The notes below the pieces were generated by a model. It made no database searches, was not told the DNA's origin, and was given only the letters and a program-made list of their open reading frames with translations. A program made the translations under genes and the position numbers. 5,303 nucleotides of DNA from an uncultured Bacteroidales bacterium (GTDB lineage: Bacteria > Bacteroidota > Bacteroidia > Bacteroidales > UBA4417). The stretch spans positions 1 to 5,303 of the forward strand of contig CAIXAQ010000337.1 in the NCBI GenBank assembly GCA_903917425.1, given 5' to 3'. Below, piece after piece: positions 1 to 5,303 of this stretch (within the stretch, counting starts at the first letter, position 1; each line of letters starts with the position of its first letter).

Positions 1-236
1 CAAATTTTGAGCTGGGCATGAAACAGGGAATGTACCGCCCCGATCTGAGTGCCGAACTTGTATCGAGATTATATATCAGCAGGTTGATTGATTTGCATAA
101 TCCCGATTTTTTCCCGAACGAAACCATCTCATTTTCAGTTCTTTTCGATGTGATGTTCGATACATTTATCCGTGGCATCTGCACTGATACCGGCAAGAAG
201 TATTATGAAAATAAAATTAAGCATATTAAATTTTAA
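1..236 (+). CDS. TetR/AcrR-family transcriptional regulator, C-terminal part (5' end outside window)
   Basis: The reading frame is open from base 3 to the TAA at 234-236, giving 77 visible residues. It has no start of its own: the ATG at 18 is internal, because the frame continues upstream through N-F-E-L-G. The visible part resembles the ligand-binding C-terminal domain of Bacteroidota TetR proteins: a GMKQGMYRPDLSAEL stretch (a 'G-x-x-R-x-D' helix start), an FFPNE turn, then a helix ending in FIRGICTDTGKKYYE, which matches the usual 'rGI-t--G' close of these regulators. The N-terminal helix-turn-helix would lie before base 1 and cannot be checked. Family members bind operator DNA as dimers and release it on ligand binding. 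It ends 144 bases before sqr on the same strand, so it could control sqr or itself. Its ligand is unknown. Confidence 0.75.
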   Translation, partial: NFELGMKQGMYRPDLSAELVSRLYISRLIDLHNPDFFPNETISFSVLFDVMFDTFIRGICTDTGKKYYENKIKHIKF

Positions 237-250
237 GCTTCTGATTTCAC

Positions 251-293
251 CCGGATTATAGTCCGAAAAACAGGTGTACAACCGGGATTAGTC
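251..293. repeat. Imperfect direct repeat upstream of sqr, possible regulator site
   Basis: CCGGATTATAGTC (251-263) recurs as CCGGGATTAGTC (282-293). The starts are 31 bases apart, close to three helical turns. Both copies lie upstream of the candidate sqr promoter, where a regulator could bind. The first copy also contains a weak inverted repeat (CGGAT/GTCCG, 252-265) followed by A's rather than T's, so it is not a terminator for the upstream gene. The match is short and could be chance. A regulatory role is inference only. Confidence 0.25.
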
Positions 294-327
294 ATCCATT
301 TAAAAAAATCAAAAAGGTACTCTGATT

Positions 328-360
328 TTTGTTTTTACCTTCATTTTAGTTTTATCTTTA
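328..360 (+). promoter_or_regulatory. Candidate Bacteroidota-type promoter for sqr
   Basis: TTTG at 328-331 fits the -33 element. TATCTTTA at 353-360 fits the -7 element TAnnTTTG at all defined positions except the last (A for G). The spacer is 21 bases. Transcription would begin a few bases after 360, leaving a leader of roughly 10-15 bases before the ATG at 381. No Shine-Dalgarno motif precedes the gene; the region is A/T-rich (taataaattttat), as is usual in this phylum. Short T-rich motifs arise easily in such DNA, hence the modest confidence. Confidence 0.4.
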
Positions 361-380
361 GCCATTCTAATAAATTTTAT

Positions 381-1838
381 ATGGCAAGAGTTATTGTACT
401 TGGGGCCGGTATTTCAGGTCACACCGCCGCGCAGATATTAAAACGGAAACTTGGGCGAAATCACGAAGTAATAGTGGTAAGTCCCAATACAAAATACCAG
501 TGGATACCTTCCAATATCTGGGTCGGCATTGGCCAGATGACTGCAAAACAAGTAACTTTCGAACTGGCTCCGGTTTATAAGAAACTGGGGATAACCTATG
601 TACAAGCCAAAGCGACAGTCCTTTTCCCGGAAGGCGACATGGACCTGGCCAGGCCTTTTATTGCCGTTGAATATACTTCGCAGGAAAACAGCGGGAAAAC
701 AGATAAAATTGAATACGATTACCTGATAAATGCAACCGGGCCCAGGCTGAACTTTGGCGCAACCGAAGGTCTGGGTCCCGAAGGGTTCAGCGAATCGGTC
801 TGCACTTTTACCCATGCGGGTCATGCCTGGGAGAAATTACAGGCATCGCTCGACAAAATGGCAAAAGGCGAAAATCAGCGTTTTCTCATTGGCACGGGTC
901 ATCCGACGGCTACCTGCCAGGGAGCCGCTTTCGAATACGCCCTTAACGTGGCCTTTGAAATTAATAAACGCAAACTCAACGATAAGGCAGAAATTACCTG
1001 GATCACCAACGAATACGAAGTAGGTGATTTCGGTATGGGAGGCGCTTTTATCAAAAAAGGCGGGTATGTTACTTCCACCCGCATTTTTACCGAATCCATA
1101 CTGTCGGAGTATGGTATAAAATGGATCAAACGGGCCGGAATCACGAAAGTAGAGCAAGGAAAAGCTCACTTTCAGACTCTCGATGGGGAAACTCACACCC
1201 AGGATTTTGATTTTGCCATGCTCATCCCGGCTTTTGCCGGAGTTGGTTTAAAAGCCTTTACCAAGGATGGTGGCGATATAACGGCTGAAATATTTGCTCC
1301 CAGCGGATTTATGAAAGTAGATGCCGATTACAAGCCTAAAGATTTTGAAGACTGGTCGATAGCCGATTGGCCATCCGTATATCAAAACCCGAAGTTTGAT
1401 AATGTTTTCGCAGCGGGTATAGCTTTTGCCCCGCCTCATGCTATTTCAAAACCAATGACTAATAAAAACGGACTGTCAATTTTCCCCACACCTCCGCGCA
1501 CGGGAATGCCTTCGGGCATCATGGGCAAGGTGGTGGCACTCAATATTGCTGAACGTATATTAACTGGCAGCAAAGAGCTTAAGCATAAAGCCTCGATGGG
1601 TAAAATGGGTGCAGCCTGTATCATTTCGTCGGGTTATGGCCTGCGCGACGGCATGGCGGCTACCATGACGGTTTTCCCGGTTGTGCCCGATTATGAAAAA
1701 TATCCGCAATGGGGACGCGATATGAACTACACCATGGGCGAACCCGGACTTGCAGGACACTGGATCAAACTCGTGCTTCATTTCATGTTTATTTACAAAG
1801 CGAAAGCCAAACCATTCTGGTGGCTGATACCGGAATGA
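381..1838 (+). CDS. sqr: Sulfide:quinone oxidoreductase (FAD-dependent, membrane-associated)
   Basis: This 485-residue flavoprotein is expected to oxidise sulfide to sulfur or polysulfide and reduce membrane quinone, working as a monotopic protein on the cytoplasmic face. The N-terminal Rossmann motif VLGAGISGHTAA (residues 6-17) binds FAD. YQWIPSNIWVGIG (39-51) matches the SQR hallmark 'PSnPWVgvG'. YDYLINATGP (112-121) is the ATG segment of the fold, and NVFAAGIAFAPP (341-352) is the second FAD segment. Three cysteines sit in the family contexts: C141 (CTFTHA), C179 (TATCQGAAFEYA) and C413 (AACIISSGYG). By memory these correspond to C128, C160 and C356 of the Acidithiobacillus ferrooxidans enzyme; the latter two are the catalytic pair. 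The tail GHWIKLVLHFMFIYKAKAKPFWW (459-481) is an aromatic/basic amphipathic membrane anchor. There is no signal peptide, which argues against flavocytochrome c (FccB). The ATG is fixed by the Rossmann strand starting at residue 3. A small gene follows and a TetR gene precedes it. Confidence 0.94.
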   Translation: MARVIVLGAGISGHTAAQILKRKLGRNHEVIVVSPNTKYQWIPSNIWVGIGQMTAKQVTFELAPVYKKLGITYVQAKATVLFPEGDMDLARPFIAVEYTSQENSGKTDKIEYDYLINATGPRLNFGATEGLGPEGFSESVCTFTHAGHAWEKLQASLDKMAKGENQRFLIGTGHPTATCQGAAFEYALNVAFEINKRKLNDKAEITWITNEYEVGDFGMGGAFIKKGGYVTSTRIFTESILSEYGIKWIKRAGITKVEQGKAHFQTLDGETHTQDFDFAMLIPAFAGVGLKAFTKDGGDITAEIFAPSGFMKVDADYKPKDFEDWSIADWPSVYQNPKFDNVFAAGIAFAPPHAISKPMTNKNGLSIFPTPPRTGMPSGIMGKVVALNIAERILTGSKELKHKASMGKMGAACIISSGYGLRDGMAATMTVFPVVPDYEKYPQWGRDMNYTMGEPGLAGHWIKLVLHFMFIYKAKAKPFWWLIPE

Positions 1839-1874
1839 AAACAGGGGAAAATCTCGATTTATTCGATTTTTATC

Positions 1875-1936
1875 CTAATCACCCAACAGACTAACAGTCT
1901 AAAGCCTAACAGCCTAAAATCTAACAGCCTAACAGA
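1875..1936. repeat. Tandem array of eight 7-8-base units, core CTAACAG
   Basis: Units begin at 1875, 1883, 1891, 1899, 1906, 1914, 1921 and 1929, so the spacing is 8,8,8,7,8,7,8 bases. Four units contain exact CTAACAG (1891, 1906, 1921, 1929). The unit at 1883 is CCAACAG, and those at 1899 and 1914 are the 7-base forms CTAAAGC and CTAAAAT. The first, CTAATCAC, is the most decayed. Seven- and eight-base units alternate toward the 3' end. The array lies wholly between the sqr stop and the small gene and ends 7 bases before the latter's ATG. It contains TAA in two of the three forward frames. Function is unknown: it could be a slippage-prone simple repeat, a protein-binding array, or a spacer that affects translation of the downstream gene. 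Confidence 0.85.
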
Positions 1937-1943
1937 AAATAAA

Positions 1944-2105
1944 ATGATCAGGAAAAATATAGTTAAAGGATACAAAGATGAAGCCTATCCCCCGGTGCCG
2001 ACAGGAAATACCCGTTTCTGGCGTAAGTTCTTTCCCTGGCAGATTGTGCGGTTCTTCGTGCTGAACCTTAAAATAATGCGGATCATCATTGGTGGACATT
2101 CGTAG
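1944..2105 (+). CDS. Small basic amphipathic protein (53 aa) downstream of sqr
   Basis: The frame runs from ATG 1944 to TAG 2103-2105. I cannot assign a named family. Residues 1-22 are polar, with KGYKDEAYPPVPTGN (8-22) looking extended and proline-rich. Residues 24-50 (RFWRKFFPWQIVRFFVL then NLKIMRIIIG) are strongly hydrophobic and aromatic, with K/R at 24, 27, 28, 36, 43 and 46. Basic residues outnumber acidic ones (only D12 and E13) by about five to one. This suggests a helix lying on the inner membrane surface rather than a clean transmembrane span, a style also seen in the SQR C-terminal tail. The start is preceded by A-rich sequence (gaaaataaa), typical for Bacteroidota. No promoter box is visible just upstream, so co-transcription with sqr is likely. 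An antisense frame overlaps it, but the sense version is co-directional and has a sensible start. A real gene is probable, not certain. Confidence 0.65.
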   Translation: MIRKNIVKGYKDEAYPPVPTGNTRFWRKFFPWQIVRFFVLNLKIMRIIIGGHS

Positions 2106-2170
2106 ACCCTTCATATTGAGTTATTTAAAATGATTATAAATAGCGCAGACGGCTTTTAATTTAAAAAATA

Positions 2171-2186
2171 ATGTACATTTGTACAT
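2171..2186 (+). promoter_or_regulatory. tilS promoter -7 box embedded in a 16-base palindrome
   Basis: TACATTTG at 2174-2181 is an exact match to the Bacteroidota -7 consensus TAnnTTTG. It sits inside ATGTACA-TT-TGTACAT (2171-2186), a perfect 7-base inverted repeat around a TT centre. The -33 element is poor; only T-rich sequence (cttttaat, 2153-2160) lies in about the right place. Transcription should begin a few bases after 2181, at or beside the tilS ATG at 2187, so the mRNA would be leaderless or nearly so. The symmetry could also make this an operator, although part of it follows from the box itself. Confidence 0.6.
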
Positions 2187-3575
2187 ATGTTACAAGCTTT
2201 CAAGGCGTATATTAAGTCAATTGATTTATTTCAGCCATCACAGCGTATTCTCCTGGCTGTGAGCGGTGGAGTTGACTCAGTTGCCATGGTCAGACTGTTT
2301 AAAGATGCGGGGTTCGACTTCGGAATAGCTCATTCCAACTTCGGATTGCGGGGCGAAGAATCTGACGGCGACGAAGCATTCGTTAAAAACATGGCCGGAC
2401 AAATCGGAGTTCCCTGTTACATCAAACATTTTGACACAAAAAAATATGCTGCCGAACAGAAAATCTCTATTCAAATGGCAGCCCGCGACCTCAGGTATGC
2501 CTGGTTTGATGAGATCCTTTTAAAGCATGGCTTTAGTTATATTGCTACCGCTCATCACCTGGATGACCAGGCTGAAACTTTCTTCATAAATCTTTTGCGA
2601 GGCACAGGCATAAGTGGTATGCACGGAATTTTACCCAAACAAGGTAAAATTATCCGCCCGCTGATGTTCACAACGAGGGAGAAAATTATGGAACTGGCCA
2701 TCGAACTTAAACTGGAATGGCGCGAAGACAGGTCGAATAAAAGCCGGAAATACCTTCGCAACAAACTCAGGCTCGATGTTTTAACTGAACTTTATAAGAT
2801 CAACCCGCAGTTTAGCCATAAACTGAACGAATCAATCGGCTACCTGCGCGATGTCGAATCCATTTACAACGACCATATGGCTGGCATTACAGCCGATTTG
2901 GTGCTGCACACACCCAAAGGCATCCTGATTTCGATCGATTGGATTTATGAATACGAGCCTCACGACACTTATTTGTTCGAACTGCTTAAACCATACGGTT
3001 TTACGTTTGCCGTCGTAAAAGAAATTGTTCACTCACTCGATACTTTTTCAGGTAAAATCTTTTATTCGCACACTCACCGGCTTCTGCGCGATCGCGAGAA
3101 TTTTATCATTCAACCCTTAAATGAGCTAAGCTCGGGACTCAAGGACGAGAAGGCATTCTTACTGGATAGAGGCATAGCGAAAATTGAATATCCCATCTGT
3201 CTGAATATAAATGAAACAGAGAATATTGACAGCTTAGTGATGGGTAAAGACTCTGTCGCCTGCCTCGACCTGGATAAGCTTGTATTTCCTCTTAAATTGC
3301 GCAAATGGGAGAGAGGCGATTGGTTTGTGCCACTAGGACTGAAAGGAAAGAAAAAGCTAAGTGATTTTTTCGTGGATCAGAAAGTGTCGCTGGCTGACAA
3401 GGAAAAAACATGGTTGCTTACTTCAGGTGATGATATCGCCTGGGTAATAGGAAAAAGGATTGACAACCGTTTCCGGATCAGCCCCAAAACTAAAAATGCA
3501 CTCGTTGTTTCCTGCACTGACGAAAGCAAGGATGCCGATGAAATGAAAGGCAGTTGCTGTCTGCTTTTTAGCTAA
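2187..3575 (+). CDS. tilS: tRNA(Ile)-lysidine synthetase
   Basis: TilS attaches lysine to C34 of the CAU-anticodon tRNA-Ile using ATP, switching it from methionine to isoleucine identity and AUG to AUA decoding; it is a cytoplasmic, normally essential enzyme. The N-terminal PP-loop ATPase shows SGGVDS at residues 26-31, followed by AHSNFGLRGEESD (48-60), ATAHHLDDQAET (120-131) and RSNKSRKYLRNKLR (182-195), all family signatures. The middle (about 200-330) is the less conserved tRNA-binding part. The C-terminal TilS domain spans about 368-432 (LRKWERGDWFVPLG, LSDFFVDQKV, WVIGKRIDNRFRIS). The length of 462 residues is normal for the phylum. The last 20 or so residues, ending GSCCLLFS, run past the domain and look unconserved; they overlap a terminator-like hairpin. 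The start is secure: an in-frame TAA lies at 2169-2171 and no other start codon occurs between it and the PP-loop. It is probably its own transcription unit. Confidence 0.97.
   Translation: MLQAFKAYIKSIDLFQPSQRILLAVSGGVDSVAMVRLFKDAGFDFGIAHSNFGLRGEESDGDEAFVKNMAGQIGVPCYIKHFDTKKYAAEQKISIQMAARDLRYAWFDEILLKHGFSYIATAHHLDDQAETFFINLLRGTGISGMHGILPKQGKIIRPLMFTTREKIMELAIELKLEWREDRSNKSRKYLRNKLRLDVLTELYKINPQFSHKLNESIGYLRDVESIYNDHMAGITADLVLHTPKGILISIDWIYEYEPHDTYLFELLKPYGFTFAVVKEIVHSLDTFSGKIFYSHTHRLLRDRENFIIQPLNELSSGLKDEKAFLLDRGIAKIEYPICLNINETENIDSLVMGKDSVACLDLDKLVFPLKLRKWERGDWFVPLGLKGKKKLSDFFVDQKVSLADKEKTWLLTSGDDIAWVIGKRIDNRFRISPKTKNALVVSCTDESKDADEMKGSCCLLFS
3546..3569 (+). terminator. Candidate intrinsic terminator overlapping the tilS 3' end
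   Basis: AAAGGCAG (3546-3553) can pair with CTGCTTTT (3561-3568), including one G-U pair, around a 7-base loop; the run of T's extends to 3569. A competing smaller hairpin (GGCAG/CTGTC around TTG) is also possible. The stem is only half G/C and the T-run is partly inside the stem, so it would be a weak terminator. It ends just before the TAA at 3573-3575 and so lies inside the coding frame. No better terminator is visible in the 168 bases between tilS and dsbD. Confidence 0.3.
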
Positions 3576-3686
3576 ATTGTGGTATAAATCCGACAGGCTA
3601 TTTTTCAGAACTACCAATCCGAACAACATCAATAAATTTCTTAATTAATTCTGTTACAAAGGTGTAGCGCCTTGCGTATAAATTTA

Positions 3687-3694
3687 TAATTTTG
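3687..3694 (+). promoter_or_regulatory. Candidate -7 promoter element for dsbD
   Basis: TAATTTTG matches the Bacteroidota -7 consensus TAnnTTTG at every defined position. No convincing TTTG lies at the expected -33 distance. The start of transcription would be near 3700, giving a leader of about 40-45 bases before the ATG at 3744. A small inverted repeat (AAGGTG/CGCCTT, 3659-3673) lies just upstream, in the spacer region. This suggests dsbD is transcribed separately from tilS. Confidence 0.5.
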
Positions 3695-3743
3695 CCGGCT
3701 GTGGTTTATGGCAGAACTAATTTCGTTTAATCAAATCTTTATC

Positions 3744-5303
3744 ATGAAGAGAATAAAACTTCACTCGTATAAAACATTGATACTTACAGTTATACTGAAT
3801 ATTCTTCTGGGATTTTCGGCCTATGCTCAACTACTGGAACCAGCTACCTGGTCGTTTAAAGTTATAAGGACGAATGATACAATGGCTGAACTGCAGTTTA
3901 TTGCAAAAATTATTCCCGGCTGGCATTTGTATTCGCAGGAAAAATACCCGGTAGGAGAGGGCCCCATGGCGACTGAGTTTATTTTCGAAAACACGACGGG
4001 TATCAAATTGCTGGGTAAAGTGGTTGAGCCAAAAGGACATAAGGTTTATGACGAGATGTTCGAAAGAGACATTAAATCGTACGACCTGAATGCCGTCTTT
4101 ACGCAAAAAATTAAGATTGTCAGCAATAAGCCTGTTAAAATAAGTGGTTTGATATATTTTCAAACCTGCGACGAAGGCACATGCATCCCCGGTGAAACCC
4201 CTTTTACATTTACAATGCCGGGTGCAAAAACGGTTATTGCTACTGCTGAAGTTGCCACTAAGGATACCTTATCTCTGAAATCAAACGATTCCGTTACAAC
4301 GGGTAATTCGCTTCCTATTTCGACATCGGCTGCTGTTTCAACCACAGATTCCTATGACGACGGGAAAACACCTTTGTGGCTATTCTTTTTACTTGCATTT
4401 GGTGCTGGATTGATTGCCATTCTTACTCCCTGTGTCTTCCCGATGATCCCAATGACTGTTTCCTATTTCATGAAATCGGGGTCCAACGGGAAAGTTCAGG
4501 CCTCTATCTATGGATTATCGATCATCGCCATTTATACACTTTTCGGGACTGTAATAGCCGTTCTTTTTGGTGCAGAGTTCAGCAACTGGATCAGTACTCA
4601 CTGGCTTCCCAACATTCTTTTTTTCCTGATTTTTGTAATTTTTGCGGCTTCGTTTTTCGGGTACTTCGAAATTACCATGCCTAACTGGCTGGTAAACAAA
4701 TCAGTAGAAGCTGAAGATAAAGGCGGGACTATAGGTACAATATTTATGGCACTTACCCTTGTGCTGGTTTCGTTTAGCTGTACCGGTCCAATAGTCGGCA
4801 CCATTTTGGTCGAATCGGTTGGTGGTCAAATCATTAAGCCGGTGGTTGGGATGCTGGGCTTCTCGCTTGCATTTGCCATACCATTTACCTTGTTTGCCTT
4901 ATTCCCGCAATGGCTTAATAAAATGCCCAAATCGGGTGGCTGGCTTAATACCATCAAAGTTGTTCTGGGATTTATCGAACTGGCGTTTGCGCTTAAATTT
5001 CTCAATGTACCCGACCAGACTTACCATTGGGGAATCCTCGATCGTGAAATTTACCTGGGTTTCTGGATCGTGATTTTTACCATGATGGGATTCTACCTTC
5101 TCGGAAAAATAAAATTCCCCCACGACAGCGACTACCCGGTTGTGAAGTCGTTTCCGCGCCTGCTGCTAATCGTGGCTACCTTTACTTTTGTAATATATCT
5201 TGTGCCGGGTTTGTGGGGAGCCCCGTTGAAAGGCATTTCAGGCTGGCTTCCTCCCATGGAAACCCAGGATTTTGATGTAACAGCCATTGTACGCGATAAT
5301 GCC
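3744..5303 (+). CDS. dsbD: DsbD-type thiol:disulfide interchange protein (3' end outside window)
   Basis: The frame is open from ATG 3744 to the window edge, 520 residues without a stop. DsbD carries electrons from cytoplasmic thioredoxin across the inner membrane to periplasmic thiol proteins. Residues 1-28 are a signal peptide (K/R-rich start, hydrophobic LILTVILNILLGF, likely cleavage SAYA|Q). Residues about 30-160 form the periplasmic alpha domain, with its redox pair in YFQTCDEGTC (C142, C147). A Ser/Thr/Asp-rich linker follows (about 165-208). The CcdA-like membrane domain begins near 211 and shows about eight hydrophobic spans through 489. Its two redox cysteines are C230 in LTPCVFPMIPMTVSYF and C346 in SFSCTGPIVGTIL, exactly the DsbD-beta motifs. 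The C-terminal thioredoxin-like gamma domain would begin beyond base 5303 and cannot be confirmed. The upstream region is A/T-rich with no Shine-Dalgarno motif. Plain CcdA is excluded by the alpha domain. Whether it serves cytochrome c maturation or general thiol reduction is open. Confidence 0.9.
   Translation, partial: MKRIKLHSYKTLILTVILNILLGFSAYAQLLEPATWSFKVIRTNDTMAELQFIAKIIPGWHLYSQEKYPVGEGPMATEFIFENTTGIKLLGKVVEPKGHKVYDEMFERDIKSYDLNAVFTQKIKIVSNKPVKISGLIYFQTCDEGTCIPGETPFTFTMPGAKTVIATAEVATKDTLSLKSNDSVTTGNSLPISTSAAVSTTDSYDDGKTPLWLFFLLAFGAGLIAILTPCVFPMIPMTVSYFMKSGSNGKVQASIYGLSIIAIYTLFGTVIAVLFGAEFSNWISTHWLPNILFFLIFVIFAASFFGYFEITMPNWLVNKSVEAEDKGGTIGTIFMALTLVLVSFSCTGPIVGTILVESVGGQIIKPVVGMLGFSLAFAIPFTLFALFPQWLNKMPKSGGWLNTIKVVLGFIELAFALKFLNVPDQTYHWGILDREIYLGFWIVIFTMMGFYLLGKIKFPHDSDYPVVKSFPRLLLIVATFTFVIYLVPGLWGAPLKGISGWLPPMETQDFDVTAIVRDNA

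Noticed and set aside
252..265. Hairpin CGGAT/GTCCG as a terminator of the TetR gene
   Set aside because: The stem is only five pairs with one wobble and is followed by A's, not T's, on the + strand.
837..1196. 119-codon antisense frame inside sqr
   Set aside because: It is a shadow of the conserved sqr frame, with no recognisable motif or promoter.
1852..1872. TCGA-TTTAT-TCGA followed by T's as a terminator after sqr
   Set aside because: A four-pair stem is too weak. The sequence is equally well explained as a short direct repeat of CGATTTATT/CGATTTTTA.
1929..2114. Antisense frame of 61 codons opposite the small gene
   Set aside because: It is the mirror of the 1944-2105 gene, runs against all neighbours, has no promoter box or A-rich start region, and its composition looks non-coding.
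3659..3673. AAGGTG-TAG-CGCCTT inverted repeat before dsbD as a terminator or operator
   Set aside because: The stem is short with a wobble pair and no T-run follows. It may be an operator but nothing supports that beyond position.
4376..4684. 102-codon + strand frame inside the dsbD region
   Set aside because: It overlaps the DsbD membrane domain in another frame. The DsbD frame carries all family motifs, and this one is a cysteine- and histidine-rich shadow.

Overview
The window looks like chromosomal DNA from a member of the Bacteroidota, probably an environmental lineage. Three things point there. Two start regions carry boxes of the Bacteroidota type (TAnnTTTG) instead of E. coli-like -10 boxes. 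Start codons are preceded by A/T-rich sequence with no Shine-Dalgarno motif. The proteins also have a Bacteroidota flavour, for example the TetR C-terminus and the TilS/DsbD pair. No closer placement is possible from the sequence alone. All genes lie on the + strand.

Layout. Bases 1-236 are the 3' end of a TetR-family regulator cut by the window edge. A 144-base gap (237-380) holds an imperfect direct repeat and a plausible promoter. It leads into a full-length sulfide:quinone oxidoreductase gene (sqr, 381-1838) that has all three family cysteines and a C-terminal amphipathic membrane anchor. After sqr comes a 62-base array of eight 7-8-base repeat units built on CTAACAG (1875-1936). Next is a small gene for a 53-residue basic, amphipathic protein (1944-2105). 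A well-formed promoter box inside a 16-base palindrome then abuts the only possible start codon of tilS (2187-3575, tRNA-Ile lysidine synthetase). The last gene, which runs off the right edge, encodes a DsbD-type transmembrane thiol:disulfide interchange protein with a signal peptide (3744 onward). It has its own promoter box and a short spacer after tilS.

How the genes relate. sqr plus the small protein form a likely sulfide-oxidation unit: SQR takes electrons from sulfide at the cytoplasmic face of the membrane and passes them to the quinone pool. The TetR protein just upstream is a candidate regulator, though nothing in the window proves it. tilS is an essential translation gene. dsbD moves reducing power across the membrane to periplasmic thiol proteins. 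Both appear to be separate transcription units next to the sulfide genes.

I see no mobile element, CRISPR array, tRNA or rRNA. The window is mostly ordinary. The points worth a second look are the small SQR-linked protein, the CTAACAG array, and the palindromic promoter that would give tilS a nearly leaderless mRNA.
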